In this document: in pieces, positions 51,983-59,185 of the stretch
Layout: the number at the start of each line of letters is the position of its first letter
Position numbering within the stretch: the stretch's first letter is position 1
Assembly (NCBI RefSeq): GCF_030766935.1
Contig: NZ_JASERL010000003.1
Coordinates: forward strand, 124,001 to 188,000
Origin: Streptomyces sp. KL109B
GTDB taxonomy: Bacteria; Actinomycetota; Actinomycetes; Streptomycetales; Streptomycetaceae
Direction of reading: 5' to 3'
DNA: 64,000 nucleotides
Program-made: the position numbers and the translations under genes
The notes under the pieces: model-generated
Seen by the model: the letters and a program-made list of their open reading frames with translations, nothing else
Told to the model about the DNA's origin: nothing
Database searches by the model: none

Positions 51983-53350
51983 TCAGCAGCCTCCGGAGGT
52001 GGTCGGGGACCCGAGCTGCACGAGCTGCGGCTCAGGGGTGGCGCAGCAGCCGCCCGCGCTCTGCTCGGCTTCGGGGGTGTCGAAGAGGCCCGCGCCGCCG
52101 CAGACGCCGGTCTCGGGGAGGGTGAGTTCGACGCGGTCGGCCGATTCCCTGTCGCCGGCGAGGGCGGCGACGACCGAGCGGACCTGCTCGTAGCCGGTCA
52201 TGGCGAGGAAGGTGGGGGCGCGGCCGTAGGACTTCATGCCGACCAGGTAGACGCCCTGTTCGGGGTGGGAGAGCTCGCGGTGGCCGTGCGGGTAGACGGT
52301 GCCGCAGGAGTGCTGGTTGGGGTCGATCAGCGGGGCCAGTTCGACGGGGGCTTCGAGCCGTTCGTCGAGGTGCAGGCGGAGCTCGGAGAGGAAGGTCAGG
52401 TTCGGGCGGAAGCCGGTCAGGACGATCATCTCGTCGACCGGGGCCGAGCGGCGGCCGTCCTCGGCGGTGAGGACGAGACGGCCGTCGGTGTCGCGTTCGA
52501 CGGCCTGGGTGCGGAAGCCGGTGACCGCGTCCGCGTGGCCCTCGTCCACGGCGGCCTTCGCGGCCAGGCCGAGCGCGCCGCGGGCGGGGAGCTGGTCGGC
52601 CTCGCCGCCGCCGAAGGTGGAGCCGGAGATGCCGCGGCGCAGGATCCACACGGCGTGGGTGCCCGGGGCGTCCTCGGCCACGTCGGCGAGCATGGCCAGT
52701 GCCGTGAAGGCGGAGGCGCCGGAGCCGATGACGGCGGTGCGCCTGCCCGCGTAACGGGCGCGTACGGACGGGTCGTTGAGGTTCGGGACCTGGTAGGCGA
52801 TCCGGTCGGTGGCCGCCTTCTCGCCGAGGGCCGGGAGGCCGTCGGCGCCGGCCGGGGACGGGGTGGACCAGGTGCCGGAGGCGTCGATCACGGCGCGGGC
52901 GAGGATGCGCTCCTCGCGGCCGTCGGCGTAGGCGACGTGGAGGGTGAAGGGCTGGGTCTCGCGGTCGGCGTCGACGATGCGGTCGCGGCCCGCGCGGGAG
53001 ACGCCGGTGACGTTGGCGCCGGTGCGGATCTTGTCACCAAGGGCGTCGGCCAGCGGCTGGAGGTACAGGTCCGCCCAGTCGCCGCCGGAGGGGTACGTCG
53101 CCGGGTCGGGGCGGGTCCAGCCGGTGGGGGCGAGGAGCTTCTCGGCGGCCGGGTCGACCACCTCGCCCCAGGTGGAGAAGAGGCGTACGTGGGACCACTC
53201 GCGCACCGCCGCACCCGCCTGCGGTCCCGCCTCCAGGACCAGCGGCTCGATGCCCTGCTCGACCAGGTGGGCGGCGGCGGCCAGGCCGATGGGGCCGGCG
53301 CCGATCACGGCGACGGGCAGGTGGTCGGTGGCGGTGGCGGTGGCGTTCAC
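51983..53350 (-). CDS. arsO: ArsO-like FAD/NADPH-dependent oxidoreductase
   Basis: A 455-residue flavoprotein. The FAD-binding GxGxxG is VIGAGPIGLAAAAHL near residue 15. A second dinucleotide site (TAVIGSGASAFTAL) lies near residue 200. The motif IVLTGFRPN and the C-terminal YLVGMKSYGRAPTFL are typical. The tail is Cys-rich (GVCGGAG, GGCCATPE, SGGC-end). This matches the ArsO/flavin monooxygenase-like proteins of Streptomyces ars clusters. The GTG at 53350 follows AAGGGAG. It is divergent from arsR, and an ArsR-type operator lies just upstream, so arsenite or antimonite induction is likely. Confidence 0.83.
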   Translation of the reverse strand: MNATATATDHLPVAVIGAGPIGLAAAAHLVEQGIEPLVLEAGPQAGAAVREWSHVRLFSTWGEVVDPAAEKLLAPTGWTRPDPATYPSGGDWADLYLQPLADALGDKIRTGANVTGVSRAGRDRIVDADRETQPFTLHVAYADGREERILARAVIDASGTWSTPSPAGADGLPALGEKAATDRIAYQVPNLNDPSVRARYAGRRTAVIGSGASAFTALAMLADVAEDAPGTHAVWILRRGISGSTFGGGEADQLPARGALGLAAKAAVDEGHADAVTGFRTQAVERDTDGRLVLTAEDGRRSAPVDEMIVLTGFRPNLTFLSELRLHLDERLEAPVELAPLIDPNQHSCGTVYPHGHRELSHPEQGVYLVGMKSYGRAPTFLAMTGYEQVRSVVAALAGDRESADRVELTLPETGVCGGAGLFDTPEAEQSAGGCCATPEPQLVQLGSPTTSGGC

Positions 53351-53366
53351 GGCGGCTCCCTTTGAT

Positions 53367-53493
53367 TCGACGTTTGTCGATGGCTTGGGCGGCCAGCATT
53401 GCACCTGCATCGACGGGCGTCAACATAGACGTTCATCGAAATAGCTCCCCCCGGGCCACTGCTTCGACGTATGTCAACATAGACGTATGTCGA
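53367..53493. promoter_or_regulatory. Five-copy ArsR-type operator between arsO and arsR
   Basis: Five dyads of the form T(C/A)GAC-N4-(G/A)TC(G/A)A occur at 53367-53380, 53410-53423, 53426-53439, 53464-53477 and 53480-53493. The last four form two pairs with identical 16-base spacing. The last copy overlaps the arsR start codon and the first lies 17 bases before the arsO start. A repressor here would shut both divergent genes. Confidence 0.75.
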
Positions 53494-53861
53494 ATACGAA
53501 GGTGCTGCCGCTCGTCGAGGCCGACGGCCAGGACGCCGTGGCGCCCTGCTGTCCGCCGCTTACGGAGCGGCCGTTCACCGCCGACGAGGCGGAGACGGCG
53601 GCCCGGATGTTCAAGGCGCTCGGTGATCCGGTGCGCCTGCGGCTGTTCTCGCTCGTCGCCTCCCACGAGGGCGGGGAGGCGTGCGTCTGCGACATCTCCG
53701 ACGTCGGCGTCTCCCAGCCGACCGTCTCCCACCACCTGAAGAAGCTCAAGGACGCGGGACTGCTGGTCTCCGAGCGGCGCGGGACGTGGGTGTACTACCG
53801 GGTCGAGCCGTCCGTCCTCGCGGCCATGGGGCAGCTGCTGACCCTGCGTTCCGCAGTCTGA
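53487..53861 (+). CDS. arsR: ArsR arsenical repressor (CVC type)
   Basis: A 124-residue winged-helix repressor. The metal site on helix 3 reads EACVCDISD (Cys66 and Cys68, the classical ArsR arsenite ligands), and an N-terminal Cys-Cys (21-22) could be the third ligand. The recognition helix is SQPTVSHHLKKLKDAGL. The start codon lies inside the operator array, with no ribosome site ahead, so the mRNA may be leaderless and tightly autorepressed. It is divergent from arsO and converges on acr3. Confidence 0.9.
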   Translation: MSNTKVLPLVEADGQDAVAPCCPPLTERPFTADEAETAARMFKALGDPVRLRLFSLVASHEGGEACVCDISDVGVSQPTVSHHLKKLKDAGLLVSERRGTWVYYRVEPSVLAAMGQLLTLRSAV

Positions 53862-53970
53862 ACCGGGGTTGTCAGTGGTGCCCGGCACTATGAAGGCGTG
53901 CGCAGCGATATCCCTTGGGCGCGCGCCTAGGGCCGTCTGGGCGCGCGCCTAGGACCGTCGGCGTCCCGCG

Positions 53971-55170
53971 TCATGCGGATGTCGTGATCTCCGCGGGGGC
54001 GAACTTCTTCCTCCAGGCCAGCGCCACGTACACCAGCGCCACCAGGACCGGCACCTCGATCAGCGGGCCGACCACACCGGCAAGGGCCTGTCCGGAGGTG
54101 ACTCCGAAGGTGGCGATGCAGACGGCGATGGCGAGTTCGAAGTTGTTGCCGGCGGCGGTGAAGGCGAGCGTCGTCGTGCGGTCGTAGGCCAGTCCGATCG
54201 CCTTGCCCAGCAGGAACGAGCCGAAGAACATGATCGCGAAGTAGACCAGCAGAGGCAGCGCGATGCGGATGACGTCGACCGGCTGCGAGGTGATCGTGTC
54301 GCCTTGCAGGGCGAAGAGGATGACGATCGTGAACAGCAGGCCGTACAGCGCCCACGGGCCGATCCTGGGAAGGAAGTCGGACTCGTACTTCTCGCGGCCC
54401 ATCTTCTTCTCGCCGATGCGGCGGGTGAGGAAGCCCGCCAGCAGCGGGACGCCGAGGAAGACGATCACGTTCAGGGCGATGTGCCAGACGGGGACGTCCA
54501 GGCCCTGGCCGTTCCCGAGGCCCAGCCACTGCGGCAGCAGGTCCAGGTAGAACCAGCCGAGCAGGCTGAACGCGATGACCTGGAAGACGGAGTTGAGGGC
54601 CACCAGGACGGCGGTGGCCTCGCGGTCGCCGCAGGCGAGGTCGTTCCAGATGATCACCATCGCGATACAGCGGGCCAGGCCGACGATGATGAGACCGGTG
54701 CGGTACTCGGGCAGGTCCGGCAGGAAGATCCAGGCCAGCGCGAACATCACGGCAGGGCCGACGATCCAGTTGATGACCAGCGACGAGACCATGAGCTTCT
54801 TGTCGCGGGTGACCGTGTCGAGCCTGTCGTAGCGGACCTTGGCGAGTACCGGGTACATCATCACGAGCAGGCCGAGCGCGATGGGCAGGGAGATGCCGCC
54901 GATCTCGACCTTCGCGAGCGCGTCGTTCAGGCCGGGGATCAGGCGGCCGAGGCCGAGGCCGATCGCCATGGCCAGCAGGATCCACACCGGCAGGAACCGG
55001 TCGAGGGTCGACAGTTTCGCGACGATCGACGCGTCCGGACTCGCGTCCGGGTCGTCAGGACTCGCGTCCGGGTCGTCAGGACTCGCGTCCGGGTCGTCAG
55101 GACTCGCGTCCGGGTCGTCAGGACTCGCGTCCGGGTCGGCTGCGGCCCCGGTCTTCTGTTCGGTGGTCAC
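53971..55170 (-). CDS. acr3: Arsenite efflux permease Acr3
   Basis: A 399-residue Acr3 transporter (BASS fold, ten membrane segments) that expels arsenite. The conserved Cys of the fourth segment is in GLARCIAMVIIWND, followed by the discontinuous helix AGNNFELAIAV. The N-terminal 45 residues are extra: a DPDASPD heptapeptide repeated about five times, encoded by a 21-bp minisatellite, followed by the usual LSTLDRFLP start of the family. The GTG overlaps the arsR stop (GTGA), so repressor and pump are co-translated from one mRNA. Confidence 0.92.
   Translation of the reverse strand: MTTEQKTGAAADPDASPDDPDASPDDPDASPDDPDASPDDPDASPDASIVAKLSTLDRFLPVWILLAMAIGLGLGRLIPGLNDALAKVEIGGISLPIALGLLVMMYPVLAKVRYDRLDTVTRDKKLMVSSLVINWIVGPAVMFALAWIFLPDLPEYRTGLIIVGLARCIAMVIIWNDLACGDREATAVLVALNSVFQVIAFSLLGWFYLDLLPQWLGLGNGQGLDVPVWHIALNVIVFLGVPLLAGFLTRRIGEKKMGREKYESDFLPRIGPWALYGLLFTIVILFALQGDTITSQPVDVIRIALPLLVYFAIMFFGSFLLGKAIGLAYDRTTTLAFTAAGNNFELAIAVCIATFGVTSGQALAGVVGPLIEVPVLVALVYVALAWRKKFAPAEITTSA
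55037..55139. repeat. 21-bp minisatellite inside acr3
   Basis: Four perfect tandem copies of GGACTCGCGTCCGGGTCGTC plus A start at 55037, 55058, 55079 and 55100, with a fifth partial copy from 55121. The unit is a multiple of three, so copy number can change without breaking the frame. It encodes the acidic Asp/Pro/Ser repeat at the Acr3 N terminus. Confidence 0.92.
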
Positions 55171-55481
55171 GGGCAGGCCCTCTTCGTGTCGTTCTCGATG
55201 GTCGTACGGGCGGTCGCGGCCAGGTCGGCGAACAGGCCGGCGACGGCGTCGAGGACCTCCGGGCGCAGCGTGTAGTAGGTGAAGCGGCCGCACGGCTCGG
55301 TGTCCACGACGCCCGCTTCCCGCAGGACGCGCAGGTGGTTGGAGAGATTCGTCTGCCGCGCGCCCGTCTCCTCCACGAGGTGCGTCGTACAGAGCGTCTC
55401 GTGGGCGAGCAGGGTCACGATCCGAAGCCTGAGCGGGTCGGCGAGGACCCGGATCAGGTCAGTTTTGGCTGACGTCATCAT
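55167..55481 (-). CDS. arsR: ArsR-family repressor of the acr3 unit
   Basis: A 104-residue winged-helix repressor. It has one Cys in the helix 3 region (HETLCTTHLVEETG), one near the wing (EPCGRFTYY) and one close to the C terminus (KRACP), a different ligand layout from the CVC-type ArsR nearby. The recognition helix is RQTNLSNHLRVLREAG. It overlaps acr3 by four bases downstream. Upstream it is divergent from arsC with a palindromic site between. A second in-frame ATG directly follows the first. It probably senses As(III) or Sb(III). Confidence 0.88.
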   Translation of the reverse strand: MMTSAKTDLIRVLADPLRLRIVTLLAHETLCTTHLVEETGARQTNLSNHLRVLREAGVVDTEPCGRFTYYTLRPEVLDAVAGLFADLAATARTTIENDTKRACP

Positions 55482-55495
55482 GGGCTGATACTTTC

Positions 55496-55515
55496 ACATC
55501 AGTTGCCGCTGATGT
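55496..55515. promoter_or_regulatory. Operator between arsR and arsC
   Basis: ACATCAG-TTGCCG-CTGATGT is a perfect 7-bp inverted repeat with a 6-base spacer, in the 53-base gap between divergent arsR and arsC. It is unrelated to the operator beside the other arsR, which agrees with the two repressors being of different types. Confidence 0.65.
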
Positions 55516-55534
55516 CACCAGGGAGGCCCCGCCC

Positions 55535-55948
55535 ATGTCCGAGAAGCCCTCCGTCCTGTTCGTCTGCGTCCACAACGCGGGCCGCTCCCAGATGGCCGCC
55601 GCGTGGCTGACCCAGCTGGCCGGGGACCGCGTCGAGGTCCGCTCGGCCGGTTCGGACCCGGGCGAGGAAGTGAACCCCGCCGCCGTCGAGGCCATGGCCG
55701 AGGTCGGCATCGACATCTCCGCCGAGGCCCCGAAGATCCTGACCGTGGACGCGGTCAGGGAGTCCGACGTCTGCATCACGATGGGCTGCGGCGACACCTG
55801 CCCCGTCTTCCCGGGCAAGCGCTACCTCGACTGGGAGCTTGAGGACCCTGCCGGTCAGGGGGTCGAGTCCGTGCGTCCGATCCGCGACGAGATCAAGGTG
55901 CTCGTCGAAGGGCTGATCGCGGAGATCGCCCCGGAGGAAACTGCGTAA
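55535..55948 (+). CDS. arsC: Arsenate reductase, low-molecular-weight phosphatase type
   Basis: A 137-residue enzyme that reduces arsenate to arsenite. The phosphatase loop C-x5-R is Cys11-VHNAG-Arg17 (FVCVHNAGRSQM). Further cysteines at 80, 85 and 89 (DVCITMGCGDTCP) match the shuttle region. The Asp of the general acid loop lies in DWELEDP. Actinobacterial members can use mycothiol or thioredoxin as reductant; the sequence does not decide. The ATG follows CAGGGAGG. Divergent from the arsR-acr3 unit, with a shared operator, so induction by arsenic is likely. Confidence 0.93.
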   Translation: MSEKPSVLFVCVHNAGRSQMAAAWLTQLAGDRVEVRSAGSDPGEEVNPAAVEAMAEVGIDISAEAPKILTVDAVRESDVCITMGCGDTCPVFPGKRYLDWELEDPAGQGVESVRPIRDEIKVLVEGLIAEIAPEETA

Positions 55949-55981
55949 GCTCCACGCAGGCGACTCCGTCGGGTCAACCCC

Positions 55982-56533
55982 TCATTTCCGACCGGCAGTT
56001 GGCCGGACAATCGCCCCAACAGCCAGGCGACAGCCGTCAATCGCCACTTCTCCAGCAGCTTGTCGAGCACCGCGACGGGCGACTGAGCCCGCCGCCGGCT
56101 CCCGACCGACGCCCTTCAGCCGGAACCACACCCGCTTCCCGCCGCCCGGCACCGGCTCCGCGCCCCACTCGTCGGTCATCACCGCCACTATCCCGAGCCC
56201 ACGCCCGCCCTCCGCCAGCGGCTCCGCCGGTCCGTCCGGCAGGGGCAACTCCCGGACGCCGTCCCGCACTTCGCCCTCCAGGCCGGTGGCCTGCCGTGCG
56301 ATGCGCACGGTGCACTTCCGGTCCGGGACGTGACGCAGCACGTTCGTGACGAGTTCGGTGAGGGCGAGCCCGGCCGCCGCCTCCAGCTCCGCGAGGCCCC
56401 ACTCGTCCAGCAGCACCCGCTGGATGCGGCGCAGGTGGCGGGCCGTGTGGGCGCCGACGGTCAGGTTCAGGGTGTACGAGTCCGGGGGCCACGCGGGCGG
56501 CGAGTGCATGGGTGACGGATTGTTGGGTTCCAT
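55982..56533 (-). CDS. HATPase-type regulatory protein (whiJ-cluster associated)
   Basis: A 183-residue protein with an RsbW-like ATP-binding domain: the N-box ALTELVTNVLRHV keeps the Mg-binding Asn, and the G2-like segment GGRGLGIVAVMTD is present. The last 45 residues (GREPAAGSVARRGARQAAGE...) are a low-complexity tail. Small proteins of this type lie beside whiJ-like HTH genes throughout Streptomyces and are thought to be anti-sigma-like regulators; targets are mostly unknown. It is divergent from the XRE gene with about 90 bases between. Confidence 0.82.
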   Translation of the reverse strand: MEPNNPSPMHSPPAWPPDSYTLNLTVGAHTARHLRRIQRVLLDEWGLAELEAAAGLALTELVTNVLRHVPDRKCTVRIARQATGLEGEVRDGVRELPLPDGPAEPLAEGGRGLGIVAVMTDEWGAEPVPGGGKRVWFRLKGVGREPAAGSVARRGARQAAGEVAIDGCRLAVGAIVRPTAGRK

Positions 56534-56625
56534 GCACCCAGAGTGGGGATGTGTGTTGTCGTTGCGCTACTGGTTCAACTGGACTCCGGGAACGTGGAGT
56601 TCACGGCCGGCAAAGGGGCCGCCGC

Positions 56626-57462
56626 ATGGTCAACGTACGAGAACTCGACCCCAACGCGTCACCGCTCGCCTTCTTCGGCTGCGAGGTGCGCCGCTTGCGC
56701 GAGATACACGACATGACGCTCGACCAGCTGGGAGCGAAGGTGTACGTGTCCGGTTCGCTGATCGGCCAGATCGAGACGGCCACGAAGGTGCCGAAGTACG
56801 ACCTGATCCCGCGCATCGACACGGCACTTGAGGCGCGCCGTGGGCTGGTGCGGCTGTGGAACATGGCGATTCGGACGCGGTTGCCGAAGTGGTTCCAGGA
56901 GACGGCCGAGTTGGAGGCGAAGGCGGAGCGGATTCACACCTATCAAGCCCAGTTGGTGCATGGGCTGCTTCAGACGCCGGGGTACGCCGAGGCCGTCCTC
57001 GGCGTGATGAGCGACAGCGGACTGGACGAGAAGGTCGCCGCCCGGCTGAGCCGTCAGTCGATCCTGGACCGGGAGGACCCGCCGGTCCTGTGGGTCGTCA
57101 TGGACGAGGCGGTACTGCACCGCGAGGTGGGCGGCCCCGCAACCATGCGAACCCAACTTCTGCGTTTGTTGAGTTGGCGCGATACCGATGAGGTGCAGAT
57201 CCAGATTCTGCCGAACTCGGCGGGCGCGCATCCGGGGGTGTTGGGCTCCTTCACCCTCTACTCCTTCGCCGAGCAGGCCGACATCGCGTACCAGCCGGGG
57301 TACGAGGACGGGTGGGCGACCGCCAACCCACAGGAGACCAAGGCACGTTGGCTTCGTTACGATCTGGTCAGGGCTGCCGCGCTGTCCCCCGGGCAGTCGG
57401 CCGAACTGATCACCCGGGTGTTGGAGGAACAGTATGGGCACCATCCCGACGACCACGACTGA
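56626..57462 (+). CDS. XRE/DUF5753 regulator (WhiJ-like)
   Basis: A 278-residue protein. The N-terminal HTH (about residues 17-70: LREIHDMTLDQLGAKVYVSGSLIGQIE) is followed by a DUF5753 domain (about 90-270) with TYQAQLVHGLLQTPGYA and VLGSFTLYSF, the standard partner of XRE HTHs in WhiJ-like regulators. The ATG follows AAGGGG; a longer upstream frame has no support. The DUF397 gene overlaps its 3' end by 29 bases. Such pairs modulate development and secondary metabolism in streptomycetes and exist in dozens of paralogues. Confidence 0.9.
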   Translation: MVNVRELDPNASPLAFFGCEVRRLREIHDMTLDQLGAKVYVSGSLIGQIETATKVPKYDLIPRIDTALEARRGLVRLWNMAIRTRLPKWFQETAELEAKAERIHTYQAQLVHGLLQTPGYAEAVLGVMSDSGLDEKVAARLSRQSILDREDPPVLWVVMDEAVLHREVGGPATMRTQLLRLLSWRDTDEVQIQILPNSAGAHPGVLGSFTLYSFAEQADIAYQPGYEDGWATANPQETKARWLRYDLVRAAALSPGQSAELITRVLEEQYGHHPDDHD

Positions 57463-57640
57463 CACGACTGAGTGGCGTAAGTCCAGCTACAGCGGGGACG
57501 ACGGCGGCGAATGCGTCGAATGCGCCCCCCTCACCCCCACCGCCATCGCCGTCCGCGACTCAAAGAACCCCGACGGTCCCCGCCTGGCCCTCTCCCCCGC
57601 CGCCTTCCGTGCCTTCGTGGCGGGGGCGGCGCGGGGCTGA
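57434..57640 (+). CDS. DUF397 protein
   Basis: A 68-residue protein with the DUF397 signature WRKSSYSGDDGGECVECA, then AVRDSKNPDGPRLALSPAAFRAFV. It is the small partner of the overlapping XRE/DUF5753 gene; one model is that the DUF397 protein neutralises its cognate HTH protein. It overlaps the convergent PAP2 gene by about 80 bases. Full length for the family. Confidence 0.93.
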   Translation: MGTIPTTTTDTTEWRKSSYSGDDGGECVECAPLTPTAIAVRDSKNPDGPRLALSPAAFRAFVAGAARG

Positions 57641-59047
57641 CGGGTCGTCCGTGGGGGCCGGGCGGGCGACCCCGCCCACGTACGCATAGATCACCGACAG
57701 CATCGCCAGCAGCAGGAGCGGGCCGAAGAGCCAAGGGTGGTGGGCCATCGGCAGGGGGAGCAGGCGGTAGGAGAGCAGGAGCGCGGCGAGGACCAGCGTC
57801 CCGTACGCCGTCACGAGCAGGGCCGGGCGGGCGGACCGGCCCGCGTCGTACGCCCGCAGGCCCGCCTCCACCGTGAGGACGAGGACGACGCCCGCGATGA
57901 GGTCGACTCCGTAGTGGTAGCCGAAGCCGAGGGTCGCGGTGAGGGTCGCGACCAGCCAGAACGTGCCGGCCCAGCGCAGCGCCCGCGGGCCCTGGCGGGA
58001 GTGGACGAAGATGGCGGTGGCCCAGGCGGTGTGCAGGCTGGGCATGCAGTTGCGCGGGGTGACCTCGTCGAAGGGGATGGGGTGCGGGCCGGTGAGCGGG
58101 GGCGGGGTGTGCGGCCAGATGTCGGCGATCGCCCAGGTGCCACCGGAGTAGCTGTCCGGCGCCCAGAGGGCGATGGGCGCCCAGTGGTCGGTGCCGGTGC
58201 CGTAGGCGAAGAGGGGGCCGACCACCGGGAAGAGGAGGTAGAAGGCCGGGCCGATGACGCCGATCACCAGGAATGTGCGGATCAGGTGGTGGCGTGGGAA
58301 GCGGCGTTCCTTGGCGACGTGGCGGAGCTGGAAGAGCGCCACCGCCACCGCGGCGACGGCGAGTTGACCGTAGACCGTGTCGAGGACGTTGAAGCCGACC
58401 GGGCCCGTCGCGGTGACGAGTCTGCCGACCAGCCAGGACGGGTTGCCCAGGGCCTGGTCCGCGGTGGCCACGTACGGGTCGAGCACCGTCGGGCGGGTCC
58501 GGGCCGTGAGGAACAGCCAGGTGTCGCCGGTCTTGCGGCCCGCGAGAAGGATCAGACCGAGGCCAACCCCCTTGAGGAGCAAGGCCCGTTCGCTGCCCGT
58601 ACGGCGCCGTACGGCGATCACGGCCCAGCCGAGCATCGCCCACAGCGCGCCGTTGCCGAAGGGGTGGCCGCCGTGGGTGCCGATACCGGCCGCCCAGCGG
58701 ACGAGGAGCAGGGCCAGGTCGATGCCGATCGCCGCGGCCAGGGTGAGCCACCGCCGGCGCCAGGTGAGGACCAGCATCGTCAGGGCCAGCGCCGCGTACA
58801 GCATGCCGCCCGAGTCGGGTGGCAGGACGGTCTCGCGGAGGGAGGCGGTGAGCGGTCCGGGCTCTCCGTAGTGGCGGGACGCGAGCTCCAGCGCCACCAG
58901 GAAACCGAGCGTCACGACGCCCGCGAGGCCCCAGAGGGCCCTGGCCCGCGCGCGGCTCCGCCCGGCCGTCCGGTGTGTCCGTGTCCGTGTCTGTGTCCGT
59001 GGCCGTGTCCGTGTCCGTGTCCGTATCCCGCCCTGTTGCTGATCCAT
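57560..59047 (-). CDS. PAP2/inositol-phosphotransferase-like membrane protein
   Basis: A 495-residue protein with 10 or more membrane segments. The catalytic motifs are CMPSLHTAW (central His) and GYHYGVDLIAG (second His and Asp), as in the Aur1/Ipt1 branch of the PAP2 phosphatases. It may transfer or remove phosphate-linked head groups of lipids. The N terminus (RTRTRTRPRTQTRTRTH) comes from a hexanucleotide repeat, and the C-terminal 30 residues are encoded opposite the DUF397 gene, so both ends look recently altered. Conserved core about residues 40-460. Confidence 0.82.
   Translation of the reverse strand: MDQQQGGIRTRTRTRPRTQTRTRTHRTAGRSRARARALWGLAGVVTLGFLVALELASRHYGEPGPLTASLRETVLPPDSGGMLYAALALTMLVLTWRRRWLTLAAAIGIDLALLLVRWAAGIGTHGGHPFGNGALWAMLGWAVIAVRRRTGSERALLLKGVGLGLILLAGRKTGDTWLFLTARTRPTVLDPYVATADQALGNPSWLVGRLVTATGPVGFNVLDTVYGQLAVAAVAVALFQLRHVAKERRFPRHHLIRTFLVIGVIGPAFYLLFPVVGPLFAYGTGTDHWAPIALWAPDSYSGGTWAIADIWPHTPPPLTGPHPIPFDEVTPRNCMPSLHTAWATAIFVHSRQGPRALRWAGTFWLVATLTATLGFGYHYGVDLIAGVVLVLTVEAGLRAYDAGRSARPALLVTAYGTLVLAALLLSYRLLPLPMAHHPWLFGPLLLLAMLSVIYAYVGGVARPAPTDDPSAPRRPRHEGTEGGGGEGQAGTVGVL
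58975..59028. repeat. GTGTCC hexanucleotide repeat
   Basis: Nine tandem hexamers of GTGTCC (three with a single change) near the 5' end of the PAP2 gene, giving an Arg-Thr dipeptide run. The unit length keeps the frame whatever the copy number. Confidence 0.9.
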
Positions 59048-59185
59048 CCTGCCCCCCCCAGCCCCGTGCCCCCGTGCCCCCGTGTACCGGGCTCAGAACG
59101 AAACACGGGGCTGCGCGACGTATCAAGAGGCGTACGCGAGACGTACGCGAGGCGTACGCGAGCGGCGGACTGACGCCCCAGGGCT

